Below are positions 28,391-37,232 of a stretch of DNA of 64,000 bases, one piece after another. How positions within the stretch are numbered: the stretch's first letter is position 1; each line of letters opens with the position of its first letter. The position numbers were made by a program, and so were the translations under genes. The DNA is from Acidobacteriota bacterium (lineage in GTDB: Bacteria; Acidobacteriota; Terriglobia; Terriglobales; Acidobacteriaceae): the NCBI GenBank assembly GCA_018268895.1, contig JAFDVP010000007.1:620001-684000 (forward strand), written 5' to 3'. The notes under the pieces are model-generated. The model had not been told where the DNA came from, did not search any database, and worked only from the letters and a program-made list of their open reading frames with translations.

Positions 28391-29251
28391 CTACGACCGC
28401 CGCACACGGAACTTGTTCGCCAGCTCAAACTCTTCGCGCAGACCCGGCGTGCGCAGGTTCTCGCGAACGTGCGTCAGGCGCTGCTCCAACGCGAGCAATG
28501 TATCTGCAATCGGCGCTGTGTTCGTCATCGCCACATCGCGCCACATGCTGTAGGGACTTGCTCCCAGCCGCGTCGTCTCGCGCAACGCGCGCCCGCCGAT
28601 GGCGGCGATCTCCGGAGCGTCGCCGAAGCGCTCTTCGAGCAGCGCGGCCAGCGCCGTCGAAAGCATCTGCGGAAGATGACTGACCCAGGCGCACATCTCG
28701 TCGTGCCGTGCGGCGTCCATGTCGAGCGAGCGCGTGCCGAAGAGGCCAACCCACATGCGCCAGTCCTTCTCAATCGGCGTTGTCTGGTTGTTGCACGGCG
28801 TGAAGAGCCACATCGCGTTGTTGAACAGCGTGCCCTCGGCCAGCATCGCGCCGCCGCTCTCCTTGCCCGCCATCGGGTGGCCAGGAAGGAAGACCGCCTG
28901 GTCCTTGCCGCCAAAGAGCGTCGCTGCAAGCTCCACGATCTCGAGCTTCGTGCTGCCCACGTCGGTGATCAGTTGGCCCGCGCCGGTGACAGGAGCGAGC
29001 CGCTGCATCCAGTCTTTGATTGCCAGTACAGGCACGGCGAGCACAATCACGTCGGCCTGCCGCGCCAGCTCCAGAGCGCCCCAGTCGTTGCCCGCCGCGC
29101 CGTCGAGCGCGCCCACGGCAACCGCGGCGCGCAGCTCCAGCGAGCTAACGTCCCACCCGTCGATGCGGCCGGTAAAGCCCGCCGCGCGCAGGGCGAGGCC
29201 GACCGATGCTCCGATCAGCCCTGTTCCGATGATGAGGACACGCTCGATCAC
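28391..29251 (-). CDS. tyrA: Prephenate dehydrogenase
   Basis: Oxidatively decarboxylates prephenate to 4-hydroxyphenylpyruvate for tyrosine synthesis. It begins with a Rossmann fold (VLIIGTGLIGASVGLAL, residues 5-20), followed by DVIVLAVPVLAI, TDVGSTKLEIVEL, and the active-site stretch FLPGHPMAGKESGG with the conserved His. The C-terminal helical domain includes WVSHLPQMLSTALAALL. At 286 residues it is the dehydrogenase alone, without a fused mutase or ACT domain. It starts 9 bases after aroF and is certainly in its operon. Confidence 0.93.
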   Translation of the reverse strand: MIERVLIIGTGLIGASVGLALRAAGFTGRIDGWDVSSLELRAAVAVGALDGAAGNDWGALELARQADVIVLAVPVLAIKDWMQRLAPVTGAGQLITDVGSTKLEIVELAATLFGGKDQAVFLPGHPMAGKESGGAMLAEGTLFNNAMWLFTPCNNQTTPIEKDWRMWVGLFGTRSLDMDAARHDEMCAWVSHLPQMLSTALAALLEERFGDAPEIAAIGGRALRETTRLGASPYSMWRDVAMTNTAPIADTLLALEQRLTHVRENLRTPGLREEFELANKFRVRRS

Positions 29252-29260
29252 TCGTCCGCC

Positions 29261-30298
29261 CTATGCCACCGGCACCGCGCTCGCCACGCTGCGCCCAACC
29301 ACCGGCGCAAGCTGTCCGAGCTGCTTCACCAGCTTCTCAAGCTGCTCCGGATACATGCTCTGCGCGCCGTCGCTCATCGCCTTGTCCGGGTTCGGGTGCA
29401 TCTCCATCAGCAGTCCGTCGGCGCCCGCGGCCACGGCGGCTAGTGCCATGGGAGGAACGAAGTCGCGGATACCCACGCCGTGCGACGGATCGCCCAGCAC
29501 CGGCAGGTGCGTCAGCTTCTTCAGCACCGGGATCGCCGAGATGTCCATCGTGTTGCGCGTCGCCGTCTCGTAGGTGCGAATGCCGCGCTCGCACAGCATC
29601 AGGTCGTAGTTGCCGCCCGAGAGAATGTACTCGGCCGACAGCAGAACCTCTTCGATCGTCGCCGCGATGCCGCGCTTCAGCAGGCAGGGCTTGCGCACAT
29701 GGCCCAGCTCGCGCAGCAGGTTGAAGTTCTGCATGTTGCGCGCGCCGATCTGGAAGCAGTCGATGTACGGCAGCATCGTTTCGATCTGCGAGATCTCCAT
29801 GACCTCGGTGATCACCAGCAGGCCCGTCTCGTCGGCCACCTCGCGCAGCAGCTTCAGGCCCTCGACGCCCATGCCCTGGAAGCTGTACGGCGAGCTGCGT
29901 GGCTTGTATGCTCCGCCACGCAGAAACTGGCATCCCGCGGCGGCAACCTGCTTCGCGCTCAGCAGAATCTGCTCGCGCGACTCCACCGAACAGGGTCCCG
30001 CCATCACGACGATCTCGTTGCCGCCGACCACGACGCCGTTGGAGAATGTGATCTTCGTCCCCTCGGGGCGGAAGTTGCGGCCGGCCAGCTTGTAAGGCGA
30101 TGAGATGCGATACGCATCGTGCACGCCGGCAAGCACTTTGAACTCGGCTACCTCGAAGTGGTCCGGCTTGCCCACACCCGCCAGAATCGTCTGTGCTGCG
30201 CCCGTTGTGCGGTGAACGTTGAACCCGAGCTCGACCATCCGCTCGATGACGGTTTGAATATTTTCTTCGGTTGCTTCGCCCAACATGGCTACGATCAT
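29261..30298 (-). CDS. aroF: DAHP synthase, type I-beta with N-terminal regulatory domain
   Basis: Condenses PEP and erythrose 4-phosphate to open the shikimate pathway. The 345 residues contain an N-terminal ferredoxin-like regulatory domain (about 1-70, MIVAMLGEATEENIQTVIER) as in Thermotoga DAHP synthase, then the KdsA-like barrel with VMAGPCSVESREQI, RGGAYKPRSSPYSFQGMG, QIGARNMQNFNLL, LLKRGIAAT and DPSHGVGIRDFVPP. The metal-ligand Cys is in GPCSVES. The regulatory domain predicts feedback by aromatic amino acids. It lies 59 bases after the chorismate mutase gene; a second, unrelated-class DAHP synthase is at 48074. Confidence 0.93.
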   Translation of the reverse strand: MIVAMLGEATEENIQTVIERMVELGFNVHRTTGAAQTILAGVGKPDHFEVAEFKVLAGVHDAYRISSPYKLAGRNFRPEGTKITFSNGVVVGGNEIVVMAGPCSVESREQILLSAKQVAAAGCQFLRGGAYKPRSSPYSFQGMGVEGLKLLREVADETGLLVITEVMEISQIETMLPYIDCFQIGARNMQNFNLLRELGHVRKPCLLKRGIAATIEEVLLSAEYILSGGNYDLMLCERGIRTYETATRNTMDISAIPVLKKLTHLPVLGDPSHGVGIRDFVPPMALAAVAAGADGLLMEMHPNPDKAMSDGAQSMYPEQLEKLVKQLGQLAPVVGRSVASAVPVA

Positions 30299-30357
30299 CG
30301 TCTTCGCTTCGCTTTCTTCTTTCGGAGACCAACTACGGAATCTTCGAGCGCCCGCCC

Positions 30358-30621
30358 CTATGGGTCCTTCTTCTGCAGCGCCCGCATCACATCGATAATG
30401 CGCTGATAGATGTCGACCACCTCCGTGTCGGAGAGCGGCCCCGCGTTCGCCTTGCGCACACGCTCAAAGACCGCCTCTTCGCGCTTCGGTTCGTAGACCG
30501 GCAGACCTGCGCCTTGCTTGAGCTTTCCGATCGCCTGCGCCGCCTCGGCACGCTCGTTGATAAGGCGAACGATCTGCTCATCGAGCCCGTCGATCTTGTT
30601 CCGCCAGTCAGAGATCTCCAT
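30358..30621 (-). CDS. Chorismate mutase (AroQ type)
   Basis: Converts chorismate to prephenate, the substrate of the neighbouring TyrA. The 87-residue all-helical AroQ domain shows WRNKIDGLDEQIVRLINERA, AQAIGKLK (conserved Lys), VYEPKREEAVFERVR and the helix-3 pattern YQRIIDVMRALQKK. Size and motifs are those of the free-standing monofunctional form. ATG 30621 begins MEISDWRNKID. Together with aroF and tyrA it forms a tyrosine/phenylalanine branch unit downstream of the trp genes. Confidence 0.9.
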   Translation of the reverse strand: MEISDWRNKIDGLDEQIVRLINERAEAAQAIGKLKQGAGLPVYEPKREEAVFERVRKANAGPLSDTEVVDIYQRIIDVMRALQKKDP

Positions 30622-30732
30622 TGAGTGTCCTCATAAAGCAGCCCGGCAGCGCCAACCGGCGCAGGCTGCGGTGTTTTGACGTACAGGCCATGATAAACGC
30701 CGGAATCGCCATCAAGCTCACCGAATCGGGCG

Positions 30733-30768
30733 CCCCACATCTCGCCTCTGAGACGTGGGTTCGCAGAA
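30733..30768. repeat. Hairpin repeat family 4, copy 1
   Basis: CCCACATCTCGCCTCTGAGA then CGTGGG forms a 10-bp stem. The central TCTCGCCTCTGAGAC recurs at 48024. It lies in the 160-base gap between trpA and the chorismate mutase gene. Confidence 0.65.
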
Positions 30769-30781
30769 CGCCCCGCGCGCC

Positions 30782-31543
30782 TCATGCCCTCAACCCCGCG
30801 ACAAACTTCCCAACCGCCGCCGCTGCTTCTTGAGGCGCGGTCTTCTCGATCAACTGCACAATCGCCGAACCGATCACCGCCGCATCCGCAAACTCACCTA
30901 CGGCCTTCACATGCTCCGCGTTCGACACGCCAAACCCCACGGCGATCGGCAGGTCGGTAAACTGCTTCAACCGCGTCACCACCTGCGAGGCATCGCTCGT
31001 CAGACTCGACTGCGTACCTGTAATCCCCACACGCGAGATCGCATACACAAACCCCTTCGAGTTCTCCGCAATCGCCTTCAGACGCACATCCGGCGAGGTA
31101 GGAGCCGCCAGAAACACCGGCGCAAGCTTGTTCGCCTGCATCGCCTCCAGATACTCGCCCGCCTCTTCGACGATCATGTCCGTCAGCAGTACGCCATCCG
31201 CGCCCGCCCCCGCCGCCTTCGCCGCGAACTCCTTCATCCCCATCCGCATCACAGGATTCAGATAGCTGAACAGAATCAACCCCGCCTCAGGCCGAGCCAC
31301 GCGAATCTCCTTCGCAATCCCCAGCACATCGGTAAGCCGCGTACCCTTCGCTACTGCACGCTCACTCGCCCGCTGAATCACCGGCCCATCAGCCAGCGGA
31401 TCGCTGAACGGCACACCCAGCTCAATCACATCCGCGCCATTGTCAATCGCGGCAATCGCAATATCGCGAGTAGTCGCAAGATCTGGATCACCAGCAGTGA
31501 GATAAATAACGAGGCCAGGCTTCTTTGGAAAATTTATTGCCAT
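30782..31543 (-). CDS. trpA: Tryptophan synthase alpha chain
   Basis: Cleaves indole-3-glycerol phosphate to indole, which is channelled to TrpB. A 253-residue TIM barrel with the catalytic Glu41 in VIELGVPFSDPLADGP (Asp52 is the second catalytic residue), loop 6 and the phosphate site GFGVSNAEHVKAV near the C-terminus. The E. coli equivalents are Glu49 and Asp60. It follows the AT-rich unknown gene by 6 bases, so it should be translated from the trpB transcript. Confidence 0.95.
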   Translation of the reverse strand: MAINFPKKPGLVIYLTAGDPDLATTRDIAIAAIDNGADVIELGVPFSDPLADGPVIQRASERAVAKGTRLTDVLGIAKEIRVARPEAGLILFSYLNPVMRMGMKEFAAKAAGAGADGVLLTDMIVEEAGEYLEAMQANKLAPVFLAAPTSPDVRLKAIAENSKGFVYAISRVGITGTQSSLTSDASQVVTRLKQFTDLPIAVGFGVSNAEHVKAVGEFADAAVIGSAIVQLIEKTAPQEAAAAVGKFVAGLRA

Positions 31544-31549
31544 AATGTC

Positions 31550-31912
31550 CTATCTCGCGCCTTCTTTGTTGTTTTCAGTGAGAATTCGTTCCATATCACC
31601 TAAGAGTCGTTGGGCTTCATCGTGTTCAAAGCCTGTACGGGTCTGGAACTCTTCTATTCCTAGCTCATTCAAGACTGCTGCAAGAGCATTCTTGAGTGAC
31701 CGAGCCTCCGAACAATGAACAACAAACTTATTGCTCTTAGAAAAATCTTGGAAATTCTCGCTAATAGATTTCAGTTGATCGATGCCAATACCAATCGTTG
31801 ACTCAAAATTGTTTAACTCAAAGCCGTTGATTAATTCATTTGGAATTGCGTTCAATAGCAATTCAGCTTCGGACGCACTCAATTCGATATCTGTGTGAGC
31901 AATGGATTTCAT
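31550..31912 (-). CDS. AT-rich hypothetical gene between trpB and trpA
   Basis: A 120-residue protein of unknown function whose ATG overlaps the trpB stop by 4 bp (ATGA) and whose stop lies 6 bases before trpA, so it is embedded in the trp operon. Base use is strikingly different: line 31741-31800 has 21/60 G+C, against 41/60 in trpB line 32401-32460. The product has [20 protein letters not shown] near the N-terminus, [16 protein letters not shown] in the middle and a mainly helical, acidic C-terminus ([18 protein letters not shown]). There is no signal or membrane segment. The codon use suggests a transferred gene. It might be an immunity-like small protein, but nothing proves that. Confidence 0.7.
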   Translation of the reverse strand: MKSIAHTDIELSASEAELLLNAIPNELINGFELNNFESTIGIGIDQLKSISENFQDFSKSNKFVVHCSEARSLKNALAAVLNELGIEEFQTRTGFEHDEAQRLLGDMERILTENNKEGAR

Positions 31913-33153
31913 GAACCCGCTCCTCTCACATCCAGCTCTTTCGACAAGATCCCCATGTCCTTATCCCCGCGCCCTGACAGATTCACCATCAGCACATCAT
32001 CCTTCTTCATCGTCGGAGCCAGCTTGATCGCCTCGGCCACCGCGTGCGCGCTCTCAAGCGCCGGAAGAATGCCCTCCGTCCGCGCCAGCGTCACCACGGC
32101 CTTCAATGCCTCGTCGTCCGTCGCTGATGTATACGTCGCGCGACCCGAATCATGCAACATCGCGTGCTCCGGCCCCACGCTTGCGTAGTCGAGGCCCGCA
32201 CTCACCGAGTGCGTCAGCGCGATCTGCCCCGCATCGTCCTGCAGCACGTAGCTGTACGTACCCTGCAGCACTCCGGGAACGCCGCCACCGATCTTCGCAA
32301 ACCGCGCCGCATGTTCTCCAATCGCCGTCCCGCGCCCACCGGCCTCCACGCCGATCAACTGCACATTCGCGTCGCTCAGAAACTCGTAGAACGCGCCGAT
32401 CGCGTTCGACCCGCCACCCACGCAAGCAACAATCGCCGTCGGCAGCTTGCCCTCCTGCTCCATGATCTGCCGCTTGGCCTCGATGCCGATCACGCGGTGG
32501 AAGTCCCGCACCATCGTCGGGTAGGGATGCGCGCCGAGCGCCGAGCCAAGGATGTAGAACGTCGTACGAACGTTGGTCACCCAGTCGCGCATGGCTTCAG
32601 AGATCGCGTCCTTCAGCGTCGCCGAACCCGCCGAGACGCCGCGTACCTCCGCGCCGAGCAGCCTCATGCGGTAGACGTTCAGCTCCTGCCGCCGCATGTC
32701 CTCCTCGCCCATGTAGACGACGCACTCCATGCCCAGCAGAGCGCACACCGTCGCCGTCGCTACGCCATGCTGCCCGGCTCCGGTCTCGGCAATAATGCGC
32801 TGCTTGCCCATGCGCTTTGCCAGCAGCCCCTGGCCCAGAGCATTGTTGATCTTGTGCGCGCCGGTGTGCACAAGATCCTCGCGCTTCAGATAGATCTTCG
32901 CGCCGCCCAGCGTCTCGCTCAGTCGCTTCGCGTAGTACAGAGGAGTCGGACGCCCACAGTAGTTGTGCAGCAGGTCGGCGAGCTCCGCCTGAAACGCCGC
33001 GTCGTTCTTCGCCTCGTTGTAAGCGGCCTCAAGCTCCTCGAGCGCGGCCATCAGCGTCTCCGGCACATACCTGCCGCCGTATATACCGAACCGCCCCACA
33101 GCCGACCGAACCGGCCCCGCTGGATTCACCAATGCTGACGTCACTCCGCCCAT
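31909..33153 (-). CDS. trpB: Tryptophan synthase beta chain
   Basis: Condenses indole and serine to tryptophan using PLP. The 414 residues include [37 protein letters not shown], the PLP Lys in [13 protein letters not shown] (about residue 101), [15 protein letters not shown] and the phosphate-binding [18 protein letters not shown] 33153 has GGGAG about 7 bases upstream; the frame is open to 33189, but that part overlaps the hairpin region. The stop overlaps the next gene. An intrinsic-terminator hairpin lies 21 bases upstream of the ATG. Confidence 0.95.
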   Translation of the reverse strand: MGGVTSALVNPAGPVRSAVGRFGIYGGRYVPETLMAALEELEAAYNEAKNDAAFQAELADLLHNYCGRPTPLYYAKRLSETLGGAKIYLKREDLVHTGAHKINNALGQGLLAKRMGKQRIIAETGAGQHGVATATVCALLGMECVVYMGEEDMRRQELNVYRMRLLGAEVRGVSAGSATLKDAISEAMRDWVTNVRTTFYILGSALGAHPYPTMVRDFHRVIGIEAKRQIMEQEGKLPTAIVACVGGGSNAIGAFYEFLSDANVQLIGVEAGGRGTAIGEHAARFAKIGGGVPGVLQGTYSYVLQDDAGQIALTHSVSAGLDYASVGPEHAMLHDSGRATYTSATDDEALKAVVTLARTEGILPALESAHAVAEAIKLAPTMKKDDVLMVNLSGRGDKDMGILSKELDVRGAGS

Positions 33154-33173
33154 CTTCGCGCTCCCTTCAGAGC

Positions 33174-33207
33174 AAAACAAAAGCCGCAACCTGTATTGGT
33201 CGCGGCT
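33174..33207 (-). terminator. Intrinsic terminator just before trpB, possible attenuator
   Basis: On the minus strand: stem AGCCGCGACC/GGTTGCGGCT (10 bp, one G-T pair), loop AATACA, then TTTGTTTT. Its 5' arm can instead pair with GGTAGCGGC in the upstream leader, so it could be an attenuator. It could also simply end the upstream 33410-34894 transcript. Confidence 0.8.
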
Positions 33208-33272
33208 CGTGTGGATTTCGAATCTTGTCTGAACTTTCAGCTTTGCTTCTTGAGCTAATCCGTCAGAAGACC

Positions 33273-33347
33273 CTACTCCGCCGATGCCGCTACCGGATAC
33301 CAGTAGCGGTCAATAAAGCTGATAATACGGCTGAAGTTCGAGGTCAT
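33273..33347 (-). CDS. Possible trp leader peptide, 24 residues
   Basis: ATG 33347 opens [20 protein letters not shown], ending SAE and TAG at 33273. It has one Trp codon flanked by two Tyr codons. The Trp codon sits in the loop of the hairpin CCGCTAC/GTAGCGG, whose 3' arm can pair with the 5' arm of the terminator at 33174-33207. A weak GAAAG precedes the ATG. It has a single rather than tandem Trp codon, so confidence is moderate. Confidence 0.4.
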   Translation of the reverse strand: MTSNFSRIISFIDRYWYPVAASAE

Positions 33348-33409
33348 CTTGCTTTCAAGCATACACGGGGCTCAGTGTGGCCGCAAGCGGTTTGCATTTT
33401 GGTCAACCT

Positions 33410-34894
33410 TCACGGCTCCAGCACAAACTTCCTGATGGCAATCTGCGCCCCGGCCTTTGCCCTCTCCGGCGCGGGCCTCACCACCACCGTAATCTCGTCG
33501 AACATCGTGCCATCCATCGCCGCCGGAATCGGGAAGCTCAGCTTCTCCTCCACCAGTTTGCCCGAAACATTCGGCCGCGCGGCAATCGGCATCTCGCTCG
33601 TTGGAATCACCATCGTTCCCAGGTAGTGCGGAGCCAACTCAGGAGCAACAACGTTGACCCGCTGCTTCGCCGCAGCCTTGGCATCCGGCAACTTCTTTAC
33701 CCACAACTCGAGAGCAATCGCTCCCTCCAGCTTGTCGGCATTTTCAACCACAAGGTTCATCGCAGAGCAGCAGCCCAGATCAATCGGCTCTGAAAGCTTC
33801 TGGTGCGCCTCCATCAGCAGCGGATAGCGGTCGGTGGAACGTATCTGCGCCTTCGTCGAGCTCCCGCGCACCACCTTCGCCGTCGGCCGTGGCTGCTTCT
33901 CCGGCGGCTTAAAGTACCAGTACTGCCCGTCGAACGGTATCTCCATCGGCTCGGAGATCTTCACGCCAAAGTGCGGCACCAGGTCGCGCTTTACCGGAGC
34001 GACAATCTTCTTCTGCGCCTCAGCAAGCGGCAAAAGAATGATGCCCGAATACCCATCCGCCGACGCAGACGGATCCTTCGGAGCATCGGCCGCGTTCTTT
34101 GCGACCTTCGGCCCCTTCATGCTGTAAGTCTTCTGCCCCGCCCGCAGGAAGGGAAGCAACGCCGCCAGCGTCAGCACAAACGCCGCTGCCGCGATTCCCG
34201 CCTGCCCACTGCTGGAGACAACGGGTTTCGGCTGGACTACTGGCGAAGCTCCTGCAATCACTATGCGCCGCGTCGCCGCCCGCCATGCCAGCACACCCGC
34301 AAACACTCCCGCCATCAGCGACGAAGCCACAAACCAATAGTTCGCCGCCAGCGCAATCGCCGCGTCGAGCAACAGCACCAGCAGCAGCGACGGCAGCAGC
34401 ACCCGCGTCAGCGGCGTCCCTTCGAACAAAAACGGCGTCCCGGGTTGATGCTGTCTGGCCTCAACTTCGGCCTGCACTCTCTCAATCTGGCACCGCTTCA
34501 TGAAGTAGCCCAGCGTCAGCAGACATAAGATGCTCGCCGCGATCATCAGCAGCGACGATGTCTCCACAAACAGCACCCACGCCGGAACCCACAGCGCTGT
34601 CAGGCACGCCGCGCGCACCACCGGTGTCGCCACGGCCTTGCCGCTCGGCAGAAGACGTCCGTACACGGTGCGCACCACAAGGCCGCACACAATCACCGCT
34701 GAAAACAGAAGCATCGATGCCAGAACCACCAGCCCGATGCGGTTCATCGATCCGCGCGGCAGCCAAGACACCAGGAAGTCCAGCACCCAGGCGGCAATCA
34801 CGATGCCCAGCGTCATCGGCCATACCGGCATCTGCTGCGCGGCTACGCCGTCGGCAACCAGCTCAGAATTTGTAGGAACCTCTCCAGAACGCAT
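33410..34894 (-). CDS. Polytopic membrane protein with soluble C-terminal domain
   Basis: A 494-residue protein. The N-terminal half has about six hydrophobic helices (for example WPMTLGIVIAAWVLDFLV, LVVLASMLLFSAVIVCGLVV, LLPSLLLVLLLDAAIAL). After a helix near residue 255 (AAAAFVLTLAALLPFL) comes a periplasmic C-terminal domain with DGQYWYFKPPEKQP and VKKLPDAKAAAKQR. I do not recognise the family. ATG 34894 (MRSGEVPTN) is preceded by GAGGG; ATG 34930 would add 12 residues. It lies upstream of trpB on the same strand but is separated by the hairpin. Confidence 0.75.
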   Translation of the reverse strand: MRSGEVPTNSELVADGVAAQQMPVWPMTLGIVIAAWVLDFLVSWLPRGSMNRIGLVVLASMLLFSAVIVCGLVVRTVYGRLLPSGKAVATPVVRAACLTALWVPAWVLFVETSSLLMIAASILCLLTLGYFMKRCQIERVQAEVEARQHQPGTPFLFEGTPLTRVLLPSLLLVLLLDAAIALAANYWFVASSLMAGVFAGVLAWRAATRRIVIAGASPVVQPKPVVSSSGQAGIAAAAFVLTLAALLPFLRAGQKTYSMKGPKVAKNAADAPKDPSASADGYSGIILLPLAEAQKKIVAPVKRDLVPHFGVKISEPMEIPFDGQYWYFKPPEKQPRPTAKVVRGSSTKAQIRSTDRYPLLMEAHQKLSEPIDLGCCSAMNLVVENADKLEGAIALELWVKKLPDAKAAAKQRVNVVAPELAPHYLGTMVIPTSEMPIAARPNVSGKLVEEKLSFPIPAAMDGTMFDEITVVVRPAPERAKAGAQIAIRKFVLEP

Positions 34895-34969
34895 AAGGAG
34901 ACCCTCAGCGATGCGCAAGAAGAATCGCACAGAAACTCGAAGGATCGCACAATAAATCTTCGATACGCA

Positions 34970-35767
34970 CTAGTTCACCGGCGACTGCCTGCCCCAGTTG
35001 AACCGTCTTCCAACGATCGCCTTGATAATCAGGTGGTCGGTCGAGGCCGTCGCGCCCATGCCCACGCCGAAGTTCAGCTCCCACTTCGGCGAGACGTTCA
35101 GGTCGGTCACCGCGAAGAGCTGCTGCTGCTGGTCGTGCAGGGCGCTGAACGACCACGCCCGCCCGAAGTTGCCGTAGTACTCCACGCCGCCCGAGACCTT
35201 GCGCGTAAAGTCGTACCCCACCTTCGCCGCCGGAGCGAAGCCCACGCCCTGACTCGTGTCCGGCCCGTGCCACGTGCGCTCCAGCGCCGGATTGACCGCC
35301 AGATACCACCGCCCGATCGACTTGTCCACGATCGGCCTGATCTCCCACGTCCACGTATCCGGCGAGTACTGCGACCGCTGGTAGCCAATCTCCGTCGACA
35401 GGCTCACCCCCACCGGCCAGTGCCACGAGTCCGGCACACGCACGCGCGGGCGTATGTGGTCGCCCACCCACTGCACACCATGCCCGTTCTGCCAGCTCGT
35501 GAACAGGTAGAAGCCTACCTCCGACCAGCTATTGATCCCCTGCGTGATCTCCACCGTCTCGTGCTGCTGGTGGTTCGTCGGATACGTGCCGTCATCGGTC
35601 GTCAGCGAGCCCTTGGGCGTGAAGTTCGAGTGCAGCTCCACCATCGTGCTGCGCGGCTCTACCGTCTGCGATCCATACACCTGGATCTCGTAGTTGCCCT
35701 GCGCCCGCGCCTGCAGCTCACCCGCGCCTAGAAGCGCGAAGAGTACAAGCAGGTACAGAAGTCTCAT
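34970..35767 (-). CDS. Exported hypothetical, outer-membrane barrel-like
   Basis: A 265-residue protein with a Sec signal (MRLLYLLVLFALLGAGELQA). The mature part alternates aromatic and polar residues in short strands (EVGFYLFTSWQNG, GVSLSTEIGYQRS, WEIRPIVDKSIGRWYLAVNP, AKVGYDFTRKVSGGVEYYGN) and ends KAIVGRRFNW, which resembles an outer-membrane beta barrel. No partner or known family is recognised. ATG 35767 is favoured by the signal; an upstream in-frame ATG at 35818 adds 17 residues. The 3' end is 75 bases from the next gene on the same strand. Confidence 0.7.
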   Translation of the reverse strand: MRLLYLLVLFALLGAGELQARAQGNYEIQVYGSQTVEPRSTMVELHSNFTPKGSLTTDDGTYPTNHQQHETVEITQGINSWSEVGFYLFTSWQNGHGVQWVGDHIRPRVRVPDSWHWPVGVSLSTEIGYQRSQYSPDTWTWEIRPIVDKSIGRWYLAVNPALERTWHGPDTSQGVGFAPAAKVGYDFTRKVSGGVEYYGNFGRAWSFSALHDQQQQLFAVTDLNVSPKWELNFGVGMGATASTDHLIIKAIVGRRFNWGRQSPVN

Positions 35768-35845
35768 TCGATCTAGCAATATCCTATTTCCCTCGAGCGG
35801 AATCGATCTCTCCATCATTGAGACGATGTGATTAACAAAACAGAC

Positions 35846-37192
35846 TCAGATGCACCGGAACAACATCATGAACCCCATGTCCATGTGGTCCTGCTGATGG
35901 CAGTGAAACAGCGACAGCCCGGCGCGTTCCGCCGTGAACTCCACTTCCACCTCCTTGCCCGCGCTCACCAGCACCGTGTCCTTCAGAATCCCGCGCGTCT
36001 CGCGGCCATTGATTTTGCGCAGCTCAAACGTGTTCCGGTGCAGATGGACCGGGTGGTCGTCCATGCTCCTGTTCCTGAAGATCAGCCGGTAGCGCTGTCC
36101 CTGCTTTAGCCCCACTGTCTCCGTGTCAGGATACGACTTGCCATTAATCATCCAGCGATCCATCGCTCCATGCCCTGCAAACTTCGATTCAAAGACCAAT
36201 GGAATCGTAGTGACATTAACCTCCGCTGAAGCCTCGGCAGACCGCTCCGCGCCGAACTGCAGATAGTCCCACTCAAGCATTTGCGGCTGCTGCCATACCG
36301 GTTTGCCGCCGCTGCCCGCATACTCCACCACAACGCCCATGCCCGCAGCCTGCACGTGCCTGCGCACCTCGCCCAGCACCCACACGCCGGGGTTGTCCAT
36401 CACCACCTCGGCAGACACGCGCTCGGCCGGCGAGAGATGCAGCATCGTCACGGTCCGCGGCGACGGCACCGCATTGCCATCCAGTGCGATGACGCGGAAC
36501 CTGTGCCCCGCCAGCGACAGCCAGTGCGGCTCCGTGGCGCTCGTATTCACCACATGCAGCATCACGCGCTGGCCCTGTTTCACGCGCAGCGGTTCGCCGA
36601 ACCCCAGCACGCGGCCATTGATCGTCGAGATGTTGTAGACCGGGCCCATCGACCCGTCGTCGCTACCCACCATCGTGCCGTCCCAGTCGTGCAGCGTGAG
36701 AAAGAACTCCTCGTCATAGCGCGCCGGGTTCACGCGCGGCTCAACCCACAGCACGCCGAACTGCCCGCTGTAGAGCCCGCGCCGCATGTCACTTCCCGCC
36801 ATCGTGTGCGTGTGATACCAGCGCAGCCCCGCAGGCTCCGGAGTAAAGGTATAGGTCGCGCTTGCCCCCGGCGCGATCGGCGGCGTCCCCTCCTCCGCCG
36901 CACCGTCCACCTCCGGAGGAAGAAACAGCCCGTGCCAGTGGACGATCTCGCTCGCCGCAGTGCGGTTCGTGACGTTGATTGTGACGGGCATGCCTTCTAG
37001 CAGACGCAGCAATGGTCCGGGAGACTGGCCATTGTAGGCCGTCGTCCTGATGAACCGCCGCCGCGAAACCTCAAGAGAGCACGGCCCGATTGTGAGCGAG
37101 TGGTCAGGCGCAGCCAGTGCGCGAGCGTCTCCAGCCAGCAGCGCCGCCCCAGCCATCGCAGACAACCTAAGCGCCTGTCGCCGAGTCACCAC
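35846..37192 (-). CDS. Tat-exported multicopper oxidase
   Basis: A 448-residue laccase-like oxidase with a Tat signal (TRRQALRLSAMAGAALLAG). All four copper-ligand motifs are in order: HWHG (about 83), WYHTHT (about 125), HPVHLH (about 378) and HCHQQDHMDMGFM (about 428) with the type-1 Cys and His. It oxidises phenols or metal ions such as Cu(I) or Mn(II) in the periplasm. The axial position follows the DMGFM Met, as in bacterial CueO/CotA-like enzymes. No copper regulator or exporter is adjacent. Confidence 0.93.
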   Translation of the reverse strand: MVTRRQALRLSAMAGAALLAGDARALAAPDHSLTIGPCSLEVSRRRFIRTTAYNGQSPGPLLRLLEGMPVTINVTNRTAASEIVHWHGLFLPPEVDGAAEEGTPPIAPGASATYTFTPEPAGLRWYHTHTMAGSDMRRGLYSGQFGVLWVEPRVNPARYDEEFFLTLHDWDGTMVGSDDGSMGPVYNISTINGRVLGFGEPLRVKQGQRVMLHVVNTSATEPHWLSLAGHRFRVIALDGNAVPSPRTVTMLHLSPAERVSAEVVMDNPGVWVLGEVRRHVQAAGMGVVVEYAGSGGKPVWQQPQMLEWDYLQFGAERSAEASAEVNVTTIPLVFESKFAGHGAMDRWMINGKSYPDTETVGLKQGQRYRLIFRNRSMDDHPVHLHRNTFELRKINGRETRGILKDTVLVSAGKEVEVEFTAERAGLSLFHCHQQDHMDMGFMMLFRCI

Positions 37193-37232
37193 ACCTTCAT
37201 ACTAAGTGCAAAGCGGTCTCGTGCCGAACAGC

